A DNA stretch of 64,000 bases from Malachius bipustulatus (lineage: Eukaryota > Arthropoda > Insecta > Coleoptera > Melyridae), in NCBI GenBank assembly GCA_910589415.1, contig OU342633.1:16406858-16470857 (forward strand), read 5' to 3'. Below the pieces are notes generated by a model. It was given only the letters and a program-made list of their open reading frames with translations. It searched no databases and was not told the origin of the DNA. The position numbers were made by a program, and so were the translations under genes. Positions 47,201 through 55,673 of the stretch are shown here, piece by piece. How positions within the stretch are numbered: position 1 is the first letter of the stretch; the number at the start of each line of letters is the position of its first letter.

Positions 47201-50200
47201 ACAAATATTTCGAGTAAACAAAACCAACGTGAACAATCAAATGCCGCTTGCATTTTATAAAAATTAGCATTTAGGGGCGCCAATACTGAGCCAATAAAAT
47301 CTGAGTCCGGATGTGTATGATAAATGGTCCCGAATACCACAGTATTTCAGCTTTTCTAGAAGGCGCATAAAATGAACACTGTCGAATGCCTTGGTTGGAT
47401 CAAGAAGTGTGAGGTGCGTGAGTAGATCCTTGATAGCACAAATAATGTCACCAAGAGTAGGTATTACACAGCGCAGTAGTAGTGTTATATTAAACCCCAA
47501 TGAAAAACAGATTGAATGGAAGGTAAAAGGTTTTGTTTTGACCTTCAACAAATTCAATCAGTTGAGAGTAGATTTACCAATTTGAGATACACAGGAAGAA
47601 CTATGATGGGTTGAACATCATTAAGCGAGATTGTAACTGCATGAAACCCTATCCTTTTTAGAACGGGAAAACTAGAACAGAATTTCCATAGCCAATGAAT
47701 GGTAACATTCATTCAAATGACAATTTATTTGTTATGTGCCTTAGAGGGTCCAGTATGAAAAGTAATGTTATCTATAGCATAATTTCATAACTCCATCGGA
47801 CGAGTTATTCTAGGTTTTAACCTCATTAATTATTGAGATTCAATTTCTACTATGGTTGGAGGTGTAAAAGTAAAGGCACCATTTGGAATAGTTGATGTTG
47901 ATACCTGAATAGAAGCATCATTGTCACAAGCATGAGCAGTCATATTAGAAGTAAAAAGTTCGGTTAAAACACTTAGAACCTGTAGATGAATGGGCTAATA
48001 AAGTAGAGTGCTTAAGCCTATCCCAATATTTAAGTCTTGAAATTTCTGCTACCTATGAGCAGAATATAGTTTGATTTGGCTAGGGTAGTAGTCTCATCTG
48101 TAATACGAGAGAAAAGGCAAGTACTCAATGATTAATAAATAAAGCAATGAATCCAGGTCGTATGAGTATAAAGCACATAAAGTGCAATTACTAGCCTGTT
48201 AAATGGGGTCGGAGTATTCCTCCATCGCCCTAACATTTGTCATACTGAACAGTGCCTGAAACTCAATCGAGAGAGCTTCCATCCAAACAACAACAGAGCC
48301 AACCAGAGTACCAGAACAAGCACAGACACGTGTTTCGCCCTATTGGGGCTCATCAGTGTGCTGCATCTGGAGTATCTGGAGGATGTTGTCAAATGTTTGA
48401 AAGCCCTTCAGGTCTTAAGCAAACCAATTACACGGTTCTCCATGCGGTTTAAGCAGAGTGACATCTAGCGATCAGTCTGAAGAACTAATCGTGAGTTCAC
48501 TTCAAGATTTATTGTAGTTTCAGACACCACCAATGCCAAGGATGATTGACAATCATGAATACGAGAGAAACAGCTCTCTTGATGGAGAACCGTGTAATTG
48601 GTTTGCTTAAGACCTGGAGGGCTTTCAGGCATTCGACAACATCCTCTGGATACTCCAGATGCAGCACACTGATGAGCCCCAATAGGGTGAAACACGTGTC
48701 TGTGCTTGTTCTGGTACTCTGGTTGGCTCTGTTGTTGTTTGGATGGAAGCTTTCTTGATTAAGTTTCAGGCACTGCCAGTATGACAAATGTTAGGGCGAT
48801 GGAGGAATACTTCGACCCCATTTAACAGGCTAGTAATTGCACTTTATGTGCTTTATACTCATACGACCTGCATTTATTGCTTTATTTAATAATTTATTCA
48901 TCTGTAGTAGTCTCATCATTCACTCGCTGACGTTGACTTGACATAGGGATGTTTGAACAGCCAGATGTTGCATACATGTTGCACCATAGGAACAAGTGAC
49001 CTTAGTGTGAGAGTGGCTTTGGTAAGGATGGGCTATGCAAAGGAAAGCTATCACCTGTACTTGTTTTACCCACCAAGCACACCTATTTACGGTGATATAC
49101 AACCCAGATTCAAACTGAAATACCCACCAGTTGAATATTGCACAGTGTTGCCAGATTATACTGATTTTACGATACGTACGATTTTTAGTGAATAGGGGGA
49201 ATCACCTGAAACTGGCCAGAACCTGATAAAATCAAGTCATTGATCATTGTTGGAAGATTCTGAATGATGAAGATTCTCTCTCCTACGAAATTTCAAGAAA
49301 ATGAAGAAAGCGAAGTAAAATATCTGATATTTTAGAAAATTTATCTCACTTGCAAGACAGCGCCTCCTTAGGACCCGACAGTACACCCGCCAAAGTCTTG
49401 AAAGTTTGTAGATTTACCCTAGTAAAACCACTTTTTATTTTATGCATCAATCAAGGAAGGTAATTATCCTGAACAATGGAAGAGTTCCTATAGGTACCAC
49501 TTCAATCCACAAAAAGGGAGATCAATCATTTGTTAATAATAATTATAGACCTGTAGTGAAAATGTCATATATCCAAAAATAATGGAGGCAATTGTCTTCT
49601 TCTGTTGCAGAACGATCTGGATAGCCTGTCTGTGTGGTGTTCAAAGAACCAAATGAAGCCTGAACATCGTTAAATGTAATGTAATCAGGTTTCACAGAGC
49701 TCGTTGCGATCAAGCATACCATTATATGGTTGCTGATGGTCTTTTGGATAGAGTATCTTCAATTAAAGATCTCAGTGATCTCAGATCTCAGAATACAGAT
49801 GTCAGTTGTGAATAGATCTTGCAAGCTCACGGGATTTTTTAAAAGACGGGTGAGAAATTTTTGGAATGCGACATCGATTAGAGTGGTATATTGTGCCCTT
49901 GAGAGGTCTGTTGAAATGGTGAGCAACGAATTGCTAACCACCCTGTATACCTACATACATATGACTTCTTCATTTCTGCAGTGTGTCTGCTATGTGTGTA
50001 AATCCTCGTTGTAATCGTATGCTATAAATGGAGCAAAATATCGAAAACTAAAAGTCGTATAAGTATGTGATAGGCTTTAGGTATAGATAAATGTTACGTC
50101 CAGCTAAGAGTTATAAAATTGTTATTATAATTAATTTTCATAATTCAAAAGCTCAGAACGGTTACAATATTATTACCTACCTAAATATTGAAGCAAAAAT

Positions 50201-50357
50201 TAACTTACCAAGGTGCATAAAACATTACGAAATAATTCTTATCGGCAATTTCTTCATCAAAATTATCACTGGTCAACTTTAGGGTATGTACCTCTTCATC
50301 GTGACACATTGAAACTACCAAAAAAGTGCTCAGAATCCAGCAAATTTTGTTAACCAT
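32079..50357 (-). CDS. TXNDC5: Thioredoxin domain-containing protein 5 homologue (ERp46/pretaporter), 7 coding exons
   Basis: This encodes an ER-lumen protein disulfide isomerase that forms and shuffles disulfides in secretory clients. Coding exons on the minus strand: 50357-50209, 43889-43643, 42956-42813, 40381-40226, 36566-36364, 36299-36167, 32207-32079. All introns have GT-AG ends and phases agree. Joined length is 386 codons plus stop, close to insect homologues. Order: signal peptide (about residues 1-18, [18 protein letters not shown]), Trx domain 1 with APWCGHCK at about 48-55, Trx domain 2 with APWCGHCQ (about 173-180), Trx domain 3 with APWCGHCK (about 298-305), and a C-terminal HDEL that serves for ER retrieval. 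Each domain keeps the cis-proline region (GYPTL, GYPTL, GFPTL). No break or frameshift was found, so the gene appears intact despite heavy transposon load in its introns. Confidence 0.97.
32852..32975. repeat. Short hairpin (about 124 bp) in intron 6
   Basis: GTGCATTTTCATTAATAAAT and its inverse form the arms; outer ends GCACGGACAC and GTGTCGG pair imperfectly. It ends 9 bp before the hairpin element at 32984. Confidence 0.7.
32984..35686. mobile_element. Hairpin element of the H4 family, split by the BEL/Pao relic
   Basis: The left end ACAGGGTGCTTCAAACCATG at 32984 mirrors ACATGTTTTGAAACACCCTGT ending at 35686. The left arm (to about 33590) aligns with 8026-8560, including GGTTTGAGA..TAAAACTGA and TTTTCATATGACA(G/A)TGGCGGA. 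Only about 115 bp of right arm remain (35571-35686), starting CCCTGTATCTCGAAAAC. Confidence 0.75.
33625..35570 (-). pseudogene. BEL/Pao retrotransposon pol relic with internal deletions
   Basis: On the minus strand (35570 to 33625) the order is: N-terminal pol linker ([20 protein letters not shown]), reverse transcriptase start ([32 protein letters not shown]), a jump straight to the A17 side ([20 protein letters not shown]), a degraded linker, the pre-integrase region ([19 protein letters not shown]), a jump into the integrase core ([45 protein letters not shown] with the catalytic Glu), and a DUF5641 tail ([20 protein letters not shown]). The RT active-site segment, most of A17/RNase H, the zinc finger and the first integrase Asp are deleted. 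The last 239 codons form one open frame, so part of it decayed recently. It is non-functional. Confidence 0.9.
36167..36299 (-). CDS. TXNDC5: TXNDC5 homologue exon 6 (Trx domain 3)
   Basis: It completes Trp, then [20 protein letters not shown] and ends [10 protein letters not shown] at a GTGAGT donor, phase 0. The 3.96-kb intron 6 contains a BEL/Pao relic in the same orientation as the gene. Confidence 0.95.
36364..36566 (-). CDS. TXNDC5: TXNDC5 homologue exon 5 (linker and start of Trx domain 3)
   Basis: It reads [20 protein letters not shown], an acidic linker ([15 protein letters not shown]), then [20 protein letters not shown] and APW, ending in phase 2 inside the Trp codon at a GTATGT donor. 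The following intron is only 64 bp. Confidence 0.95.
37210..39053. mobile_element. Hairpin element H14, copy 1, interrupted by a solo LTR
   Basis: The left end TAGGGTGTCCGGAAATTATG mirrors ATAATTTCCGGACAGCCTGTA. Without the insertion at 37428-38076 the element is about 1.19 kb, the same as copy 2 at 45958-47145. The arms are nearly identical along their whole length, with the centre near 38460. It lies in intron 4 of the TXNDC5 homologue. Confidence 0.85.
37428..38076. mobile_element. Solo LTR, 649 bp, GCATC target duplication
   Basis: The insert starts TGTTGCAGATTGAG and ends CCGTACA, i.e. TG...CA. GCATC stands on both sides (37423-37427 and 38077-38081), and the uninterrupted site TTGGCATCCTTGG is seen in the sister hairpin at 46174. 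These are the marks of a solo LTR left by recombination. The family is not certain; BEL/Pao or Gypsy are both possible. Confidence 0.8.
39225..39430 (+). repeat. Dispersed repeat family R, copy 3
   Basis: ACAGGGTCGGTTAAATTAGA then GAAAAGTTGCACAATTTGAT match copies at 24462 and 60352 almost word for word. The left end ACAGTGTGTCCAGTGTATAC is a diverged form of the ACAGGGTGTCC terminus. No matching right arm was found. Confidence 0.6.
39750..39960. mobile_element. Tandem MITE pair, unit 1 (about 211 bp)
   Basis: AGTATTATAAAGCCTCATTA at the left and the inverse near TGGGCCTTTATAATACT at the right; inner ends include ACGGGCAGATTTCTGA. It is followed after 7 bp by unit 2 in the same orientation. 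Confidence 0.75.
39968..40187. mobile_element. Tandem MITE pair, unit 2 (about 220 bp)
   Basis: It shares termini and interior with unit 1 (GGCCGTTTCTGAAGAAGGTA against GGCCGTTTCTAAAAAAAGGT), at a guess 80% similar. It ends 38 bp before the exon 4 donor side of intron 4. Confidence 0.75.
40226..40381 (-). CDS. TXNDC5: TXNDC5 homologue exon 4 (rest of Trx domain 2)
   Basis: 52 codons from [20 protein letters not shown] through [20 protein letters not shown] to LWLEDGKM, bounded by TTTTAG and GTAAGT. Two tandem MITEs (39750-40187) sit just downstream in intron 4. Confidence 0.95.
40470..40870 (-). repeat. Dispersed inverted repeat S, copy 1 (partner at 45130-45380)
   Basis: TACCAGCAGTGTTGCAT, ATTCTGTGATGCAA, CAGTTTATAAAAATT and GAAACTGTCAAAAAT occur in the same order, inverted, at 45150-45380. 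Copy 1 has an extra block around 40600-40660. Confidence 0.6.
40985..41725. repeat. Hairpin element in intron 3
   Basis: ACCCTCACCGCTCTCACCCC at about 41078 mirrors GGGGGTGAGAGCGGTGTGGG near 41580; outer arms include AGAGAAAAAACGTTTTTGAA and its inverse. The inside holds GAGTTATAAACAAATGAAAA, the shared hairpin block. Confidence 0.7.
41808..42524. mobile_element. Hairpin-type element with a MITE inserted
   Basis: The left end ACAGGGTGATCAGTAACTCG mirrors CGCGAGTTACTGATCACCCTA. The arms beyond the ends are only partly mirrored. The 150-bp MITE at 41865-42014 lies inside its left part. Confidence 0.75.
41865..42014. mobile_element. 150-bp Harbinger-like MITE, copy 2, TTA target duplication
   Basis: Same unit as 30542-30690, in the opposite orientation (GCCCGTATTCACAAACGATA at the left, its inverse at the right). 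TTA stands at both ends (41862-41864, 42015-42017). Confidence 0.8.
42813..42956 (-). CDS. TXNDC5: TXNDC5 homologue exon 3 (start of Trx domain 2)
   Basis: 48 codons from [20 protein letters not shown] to [11 protein letters not shown]. Both ends are phase 0 (acceptor CTTTTAG, donor GTAATT). Intron 2 is 686 bp. Confidence 0.95.
43020..43178. mobile_element. Diverged Harbinger-like MITE in intron 2
   Basis: CCTGTATTCCCAAA and TTCGGGAATACGGG are inverted ends resembling the GCCCGTATTCACAAA terminus of the other two MITEs; TAA-like triplets flank both ends. The interior differs. Confidence 0.5.
43643..43889 (-). CDS. TXNDC5: TXNDC5 homologue exon 2 (most of Trx domain 1)
   Basis: It completes Trp then reads [18 protein letters not shown], continues through [16 protein letters not shown] and GYPTLKFF, and ends NEQIDE at a GTACTA donor in phase 0. 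The 6.3-kb intron 1 upstream holds palindrome, reverse transcriptase, Penelope and IS630-like insertions. Confidence 0.95.
44752..45063 (-). pseudogene. DDE transposase fragment, IS630/Tc1-like
   Basis: Minus strand pieces read [20 protein letters not shown] (first catalytic Asp in the DETW motif, about 45050-44995) and, in another frame, [20 protein letters not shown] (about 44910-44850), which is the decayed PPYHC.LNPIE signature around the final catalytic Glu. The segment between is shortened and frameshifted; the N-terminal DNA-binding part was not found. Inactive. Confidence 0.7.
45130..45380 (+). repeat. Dispersed inverted repeat S, copy 2
   Basis: Inverse of 40470-40870; shared blocks are AACACTGCTGGTA, TTGCATCACAGAAT and GGTTGGGGATTTGTTGTTTT. 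It overlaps the right half of the IS630-like relic. Confidence 0.6.
45958..47145. mobile_element. Hairpin element H14, copy 2 (uninterrupted)
   Basis: Ends are AAGGTGTCTGGAAATTATGC and CATAATTTCCGGACACCTGT. The arms are nearly identical along about 590 bp and meet near 46540. Sequence is very close to 37210-39053 after removal of the solo LTR. Confidence 0.85.
47264..48098 (-). pseudogene. Non-LTR retrotransposon reverse transcriptase relic in intron 1
   Basis: Minus-strand pieces in several frames match the RT order of Jockey/CR1-type elements: [19 protein letters not shown] near 47900-47840, then [11 protein letters not shown] near 47740-47700, and [20 protein letters not shown] followed by CGIRDHL near 47400-47325. 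The motif KAFDSV holds the first catalytic Asp. Stops and frameshifts are frequent. The Penelope-derived insert at 48099 interrupts or abuts it. Confidence 0.75.
48311..48370 (-). ncRNA. Hammerhead ribozyme motif, minus strand (locus A left)
   Basis: Read on the minus strand: outer stem I strand CCAGA, inner AGCACA, core CTGATGA (48356-48350), stem II GCCC-CAATA-GGGC, GAAA, palindromic stem III CACGTG, cleavage triplet GTC (48327-48325), then TGTGCT and TCTGG closing stem I. All conserved catalytic positions are present. The loopless short stem III suggests activity as a dimer, as proposed for Penelope-type hammerheads. Confidence 0.85.
48655..48714 (+). ncRNA. Hammerhead ribozyme motif, plus strand (locus A right)
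   Basis: Core CTGATGA at 48669-48675, stem II GCCC-CAATA-GGGT (48676-48688, closing pair G-T), GAAA at 48689-48692, stem III palindrome CACGTG at 48693-48698, cleavage expected after GTC at 48700. Stem I pairs AGCACA (48663-48668) with TGTGCT (48701-48706); after a TGC/TGT internal loop, CCAGA pairs with TCTGG. The internal loop sits where tertiary contacts with stem II loops occur in natural type I hammerheads. Confidence 0.88.
49300..49945 (+). pseudogene. Non-LTR retrotransposon reverse transcriptase relic in intron 1
   Basis: Plus-strand pieces: a Gly-Pro-Asp motif ([17 protein letters not shown] near 49370-49410), YPEQWKSSY near 49452-49480, a YRPV-like segment near 49540, then after a large deletion [20 protein letters not shown] near 49617-49675, [21 protein letters not shown] near 49740-49775, and [18 protein letters not shown] near 49803-49860. 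The order is that of a Jockey-type RT with its catalytic centre deleted. A neighbouring relic at 47264-48098 is on the opposite strand. Confidence 0.8.
50209..50357 (-). CDS. TXNDC5: TXNDC5 homologue exon 1 (signal peptide, start of Trx domain 1)
   Basis: The ATG at 50357-50355 is the first in frame and is followed directly by a hydrophobic signal peptide. The exon ends ...MFYAP plus two bases of the Trp codon at a GTAAGT donor (phase 2), just before the first CGHC. Confidence 0.95.
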
Positions 50358-50959
50358 TTTAAATATAAAAGCTGCTAAATTTAAAATCAAAATCAGGTGT
50401 AGTTTTAAATTATTACTAACTGGGGCACCTTGAAACTTGCAAAATTAAAAGTTTGTAGGTACCTAATTATATTTCATTTATGCCACATAAGGTGTTTTTT
50501 TGGGACACTTTTAGGGAATTATCTCGATCTTAGGTAGGTATAACCAGAATTGATGTGCTCCGTCGTTATTCTTATCACCGGAACTGATAAGAAATTACTC
50601 TCACAAAATGAGCACATTCATTTTCATTATCAAATAAATAATAATAATAATTAAATAACGCAAAATGAAAATATCCAATCGCTTCTGTCCAGATAAATAG
50701 GAAATGCTTATTACTTTATATCAAATTTTATTTTAATGTTATTAGCTTAGCTTAGCCTTAACATCATTAATCCTAATCTACTTATTACTTATTCTTATTA
50801 TACAGCCTACAGACAGCAGACAGACAGCGCCTTTTTTTATTTTTATTTAAATAACTAGAAAGTAGAAAGTGTAGAAAGTAGAAACTAGAACTAGAGGTCC
50901 TCTGCTATTAACCGTTCCGAAGTAGAGCTACCAAGGCCACTAAATCCACGGCATCGGTT
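50358..50959. other. Region upstream of the TXNDC5 homologue
   Basis: This should hold the promoter and 5' UTR of the TXNDC5 homologue (read leftwards). I see no clear TATA box or ER-stress element. An acceptor-like TTTAAATTTAG lies about 20 bases before the ATG on the minus strand, so a non-coding first exon further upstream is possible. Confidence 0.3.
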
Positions 50960-50969
50960 GGGGAAAAAC

Positions 50970-51555
50970 ATAGAGATAGAATAGAGAGGAGCCGCTATGA
51001 TCACCTAATAGTACATTAAAAAACGGCATCAGTGGGTGGAGCTTATAGGAGTAACAATATGGCGACTCGACAGGGTCAGACTTAATTTTTATTTGCAAAA
51101 TTTTCATAAATAAAAATGTTTCTCACATTTCATACATATTTTTAACACGTCTTCAGATGGATATTGCAGACCTTTTGTGTTTTTCAAGTCAATAAAAGAA
51201 TATAAAATATCCGGCAAATAATCATGGTCATTTTCAATTTTAGATTTTTAGTGTACTATATGCAAGTAGGTACGGTCCTGTATATTGTTGATACTTACCT
51301 ATGGAATGTTATTCCGGACGTTTTTTTTTTATCAGTGCAGTCTCTACTACAGCAGGTACGAACTGCACAAGAAACCATCTTTGGCTTTTCAATTTAACAC
51401 CAAAGATCTTAAAGACAGTCCTTAAATCAAATGAAATTCAATAAAAAGCGTTTACTTATGTCATAACATAAGTTTGACATAAAAGTGGTATCAATATGGC
51501 GGACCTGATCCCATTTGTGTCACGTCATGTCGTCTCCTCTCTATTCTATCTCTAT
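50970..51555. mobile_element. 586-bp non-autonomous element with 10-bp target duplication (Mutator-like?)
   Basis: Perfect terminal inverted repeats ATAGAGATAGAATAGAGAGG(AG) and its inverse are flanked by GGGGAAAAAC on both sides (50960-50969, 51556-51565). A 9-11-bp duplication is most typical of Mutator-like elements. The interior has mirrored AACAATATGGCG/CAATATGGCGGAC pieces in direct sense but no transposase. Confidence 0.7.
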
Positions 51556-51565
51556 GGGGAAAAAC

Positions 51566-53426
51566 CACAAAATAGAAATAATCAAAAGCCAAACTTCAAT
51601 TTATTAAAAAAAAACGACTTCGCGCATCTAATCGGCGCATAGAGATCCGCCATGATTACAGATGAACTCAGGTAAAGAATGTAAACAATTTAAAAAAAGT
51701 AAAGAACGTACACAATGCAAATTTATACTTATTTATTGCTTATGCAGTTAATATTTTATGTATCTAATCTAATTATTACTAATTAATAATAAATGATGTA
51801 TGGTATGCCTCATTTTTTGTTAATTGAATGAGTAATTATTACCTTATTATTGGTAATCCTACATTTTAGGTTATTTATTTTGAATTTTATTGTGATTATC
51901 TGGAGTCTGGACAGGAATTAATGTTAATTGAATCACGTCAGTCTGCTAAACGATTCTAGTTTGAAATAAATTATTTTAGGTAACGACTATTTCTTAAATC
52001 TTAAATCGCAAACCCTTACCGTGATGGATTCTGACCACTTTAGCGATTTGTAAGTTGTATTGTAACTGATCTTCGTCCAGCGTATAGGGATCCAAGTTAC
52101 CCAGCCGCAAAGTTTTATCAACTACTTTTTACCAGAAAATGCTTACAATAAGATAAATGTATCGAAAAGACATCTGGATCCCTCAACATGTAGAACTGCT
52201 TATTGACGGCTGGAAAAATTCGTCTAGGAACTTAAAAACAACTTTCCGAAATGTATGGGATCTAACGGGGGAAGCTGAACCATATGAGACAAACTATACC
52301 TGATATGATATCGTAAATGAATTGATTCAGTTAGCAAAGGAACTTTATATTACCACAGTTATTTATGTCGTTATACCTATGCGCTTTTACAATGGGACGT
52401 ACTGTTGAAATTTGTCACAGTAGATAATTGTAATTGTCACACTGGCATGTTAATTAATTAAATCGATTATATTGTACATTTAACCGATCTAAAAACGGTT
52501 ACATGTGTATTTTATCTTTAAAAATTCAAGATTCTAACTAATTTAAGTGACGAATACTGAATACAAATAGTGTAACTGAGTTAAATAAATAAACGAAGAA
52601 AACCTCTGCCTTTTTACTTCCTTACTCAGCCTTATTTAAGGCCTACTTTAAGGCATATAGACAAGACAACCAGTTTTACAATAATTACATATTAAAACAA
52701 AAAAAAAACTGTTTGGTATTTTCTGATGAAATGAAAAATCTTAATTCGGACGGTTAGTGTGACGTCACATATGACTTTTAAAACTTAATCGTACGACAAT
52801 AGTAACATTTTTCTTGTTGCAAGATAATGCAACAATTGTATTCGAAATAATTCTATATGACACAATAAATTGATTTCATAGTAAGCAATAAATTTACGCC
52901 GTGCTATAAATATAATTCAAGAATTAGCAGATTTGATATTTATAAATAATTGACAGGAGAAAATATGATAAACTTATGTCAAATCATAATAAAATTTATA
53001 AACAATATATTATTTATACAGTAATGAAAATTCAGGGTTTCTCCTATCTTCTCCGCCCATGGACTCAGAATTTATTTTATGATAAGTCAAATAAGTTTTA
53101 TTATGCTTAGCCGGCGTGCCATGTAAATCTGAATTTACTTAATCAGATGCAGAAATAATGAATTACCTATTTACGTGTGTACATACTTACACGAAAGTGA
53201 TAAATTTTATTACCTGATACCAAAAACTTATATTGTTTTATTATGTCTATTATGTTTGCATCATAATATAATATCTGTGATTTTTTAATTCATATACGGT
53301 CTAGTATAGTTTACAGTTCGAGGCAGCAGATGGCGCCCCTATTTTTGACGCCTTTTTGTCAAGTTTTTGTTTTATCTATCAGTCAGTTTGGTTTGGTAAT
53401 TTGGTATTTGGTGTTGTTTTTATTGT
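51566..53426. other. AT-rich DNA, no supported gene
   Basis: Short frames only. ATGGATTCTGACCACTTTAG followed by CGATTT|GTAAGT at 52024-52055 could pass as a tiny first exon, but nothing else supports it. Confidence 0.3.
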
Positions 53427-53714
53427 GTTGTTAGCACCACGATACACATATACCCGGTATGCCGATAGACGATGACGCGCAGGCTGCGTTCCGGTCTTGT
53501 GACGTCACGTGGATCAGATATTACACATGAGATTGCTCATATCTATTTTATTGTTGGAAATAAGTAAATAATTTTTTGTACACATTGCTTTTATGGCTAT
53601 TTCTGATATTCGGTTAAAGGTGAAGGTGGAGATTTATGCTATATTTAATCATAATCATAGGTTATTTATTTAAAAGGGAATATTTTAAAGAAATATAGGT
53701 ATAGGATATAAATA

Positions 53715-54597
53715 TGGTGTCCCAGCTTATTCGAAGCGGTCTCTGTAGGCGAAATGATAAATTTTGAATTTTGCAAATTCAAGCACAGAATCACAATGGC
53801 CATAATTTAAAATTATTTTGGAGCATACAGAGTGTCCCATATGACAGTGGCATATCAAAGTTATGTTTTTTTTTTAATGGAATGCTTCTAGGTTATTGCA
53901 TTTTAGATTGTCTGAGAAGAAAAAATAAGATTGGTTTTTACAGTTGGTGTTTAAATTCAGAAGTTTTTGAGTTATAAACAAGTGAAAATCGTCATTTTTC
54001 AAGTTCAATGCCCTGTACAACGAACACGGCTGAAGATAGAGAAAAACGGCTTACATGTCCTTATTTTAACTTTTCATGTACTATCCTATGATGTAGATGA
54101 AATGTTTCTACAGGGTGATAAAAAATTTGAAAAATTCTGAGATTTCTCCACGTGTCACCAAATAAAAAAATCAAAGGAAGTACAAATGTTTCTATACCAT
54201 AGGATAGTACATAAAAAGTTAAAATAGGGACATGTAAACCGTTTTTCTCTATCTTGAACCGTTTTCGTCGTACAGGGTCTTGAACTTGACGAACTTGAAC
54301 TTGAAAAATGACGATTTTCACTTGTTTATAATTCAAAAACTTCTGAATTTAAACACCAACTGTAAAAGCCAATCTTATTTTCTCTTCTCAGACAATCTAA
54401 AAATGCAATAACATAGGAGCATTCCATTAAAAAAAAAACATAACTTTGATATGCCACTGTCATATGGGACACTCTGTATACTCCAAAATAATTTTAAATT
54501 ATGGCCATTGTGATTCTGTGCTTGAATTTGCAAAATTTTTTGTGAAAAAATTTATCGTTTCGCCTACTAAAACCGCTTCGAATAAGCTGGGACACCA
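53715..54597. mobile_element. Inner hairpin element, about 880 bp, relative of 22678-23480
   Basis: Ends GGTGTCCCAGCTTATTCGAA and inverse. Contains GACAGTGGCATATCAAAGTT and its mirror at about 54443-54467, and GAGTTATAAACAAGTGAAAA (53970). A further ACAGGGTGATAAAAAATTTG motif lies near the centre (54111). Confidence 0.8.
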
Positions 54598-54854
54598 TAT
54601 TTATATCATATATTTCTTTAAAATATTCCCTTTTAAATAATTAACATATGATTATGATTAAATATAGCATAAATCTCTACCTCCACCTTTACCCGAATAT
54701 CAGAAATAGCCATAAAAGCAATGTGTACTAAAAATTATTTACTTATTTCTAACAATAAAATAGATATGAGCAATCTCATGTGTAAATCTGATCCACGTGA
54801 CGTCATTGCGCAGTAGTTAACCAAAATAGAAAACGCTATCGGCATACCGTGTAG

Positions 54855-55669
54855 GGTGTGTTTCTAAATTGCTCAACGTTGGACAACAAGTCAACGAAGT
54901 CAGCAGTCAGCTGTGTAGCTGTTGAGTTGGATAGTTGAGTTGTTGACCTGCTATTTAGAAACAAACTGAAATGACGGATGACGTCTTACAGTTGACATTG
55001 ACATATTGATCACAAAATGAAGTCGAAGTTGTTACCTAATTACCTAATTAGTACCTAAACAAAAAAAAATTAATTTGAATTTTATTGCTGGTATATGGTA
55101 TTTTATTATTCTTTAAAAAACCCTTTGTTGTTTGATTTGGTTTTCTTTATTGTTTGAATTTAGTGCTTGAGTCACAGCTTGAGTAGCGTATGAACACATA
55201 TTTAGCTGAAGTAAAATCAAAAGATTATTAAATGAAATGGAGCACGGCCTCCTGATGACGAGAGTATCATATTCATATCATATCTGATTACTGCTCAACA
55301 ATAAATTAAGTGTTGATAGAATGTTGACACAAGCAACCGAAAAGTGAAAACACCTTATTCTTAACTTCTTGCGACATTTTCAATCAGTTTTCTCATAATT
55401 TATTTTTATTTTCATCAACACAAATTACTTTAACCTTCAAACGCTATAATGCTAATGTTCACGAGTTTACGATCACGTGTCGTTGAGTACCAACTCAACA
55501 ACTCAACAGGTTAATCCAGCGTTGACTTCGTTGAGTCAACGTTGACTTCAAACAGTGATTTAGAAACAAGAAAGTTGACTGCTGACGTTGAGTCAACGTC
55601 AGTCAACGTTAATTTAGAAACGGTTTGTTGGCATTGTTGCTCAGCGTTGGCTATTTAGAAACACACCCT
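54855..55669. mobile_element. Tandem element T, copy 1 (about 815 bp)
   Basis: Terminal inverted repeats GGGTGTGTTTCTAAATTGCT and the inverse TATTTAGAAACACACCC. Both subterminal regions are crowded with variants of GTTGACTCAACG, in both orientations, which may be protein-binding sites. No transposase is present. Confidence 0.85.
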
Positions 55670-55673
55670 ATGG

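Larger units (their letters stand above)
48099..48903. mobile_element. Penelope-like pseudo-LTR insertion, 805 bp, with 14-bp target duplication and two hammerhead ribozymes
   Basis: GTAGTAGTCTCATC occurs at 48085-48098 and 48904-48917 and frames the insert. The insert is largely two inverted copies of one unit (about 48120-48440 and 48545-48880), each with a hammerhead motif read outwards, followed by a tail (AGGCTAGTAATTGCACTTTA, ATGAGTATAAAG inverted) shared in outline with 57510-58351. No coding region is kept; the short frames here are by-products. Inverted pseudo-LTR arrangement and variable-length target duplication fit Penelope-like elements. Confidence 0.8.

Noticed and set aside
48252..48787. 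Several overlapping frames of 66-92 residues on both strands
   Set aside because: They are readings through the inverted Penelope pseudo-LTR units and the hammerhead motifs; frames on opposite strands resemble each other because the DNA is inverted.
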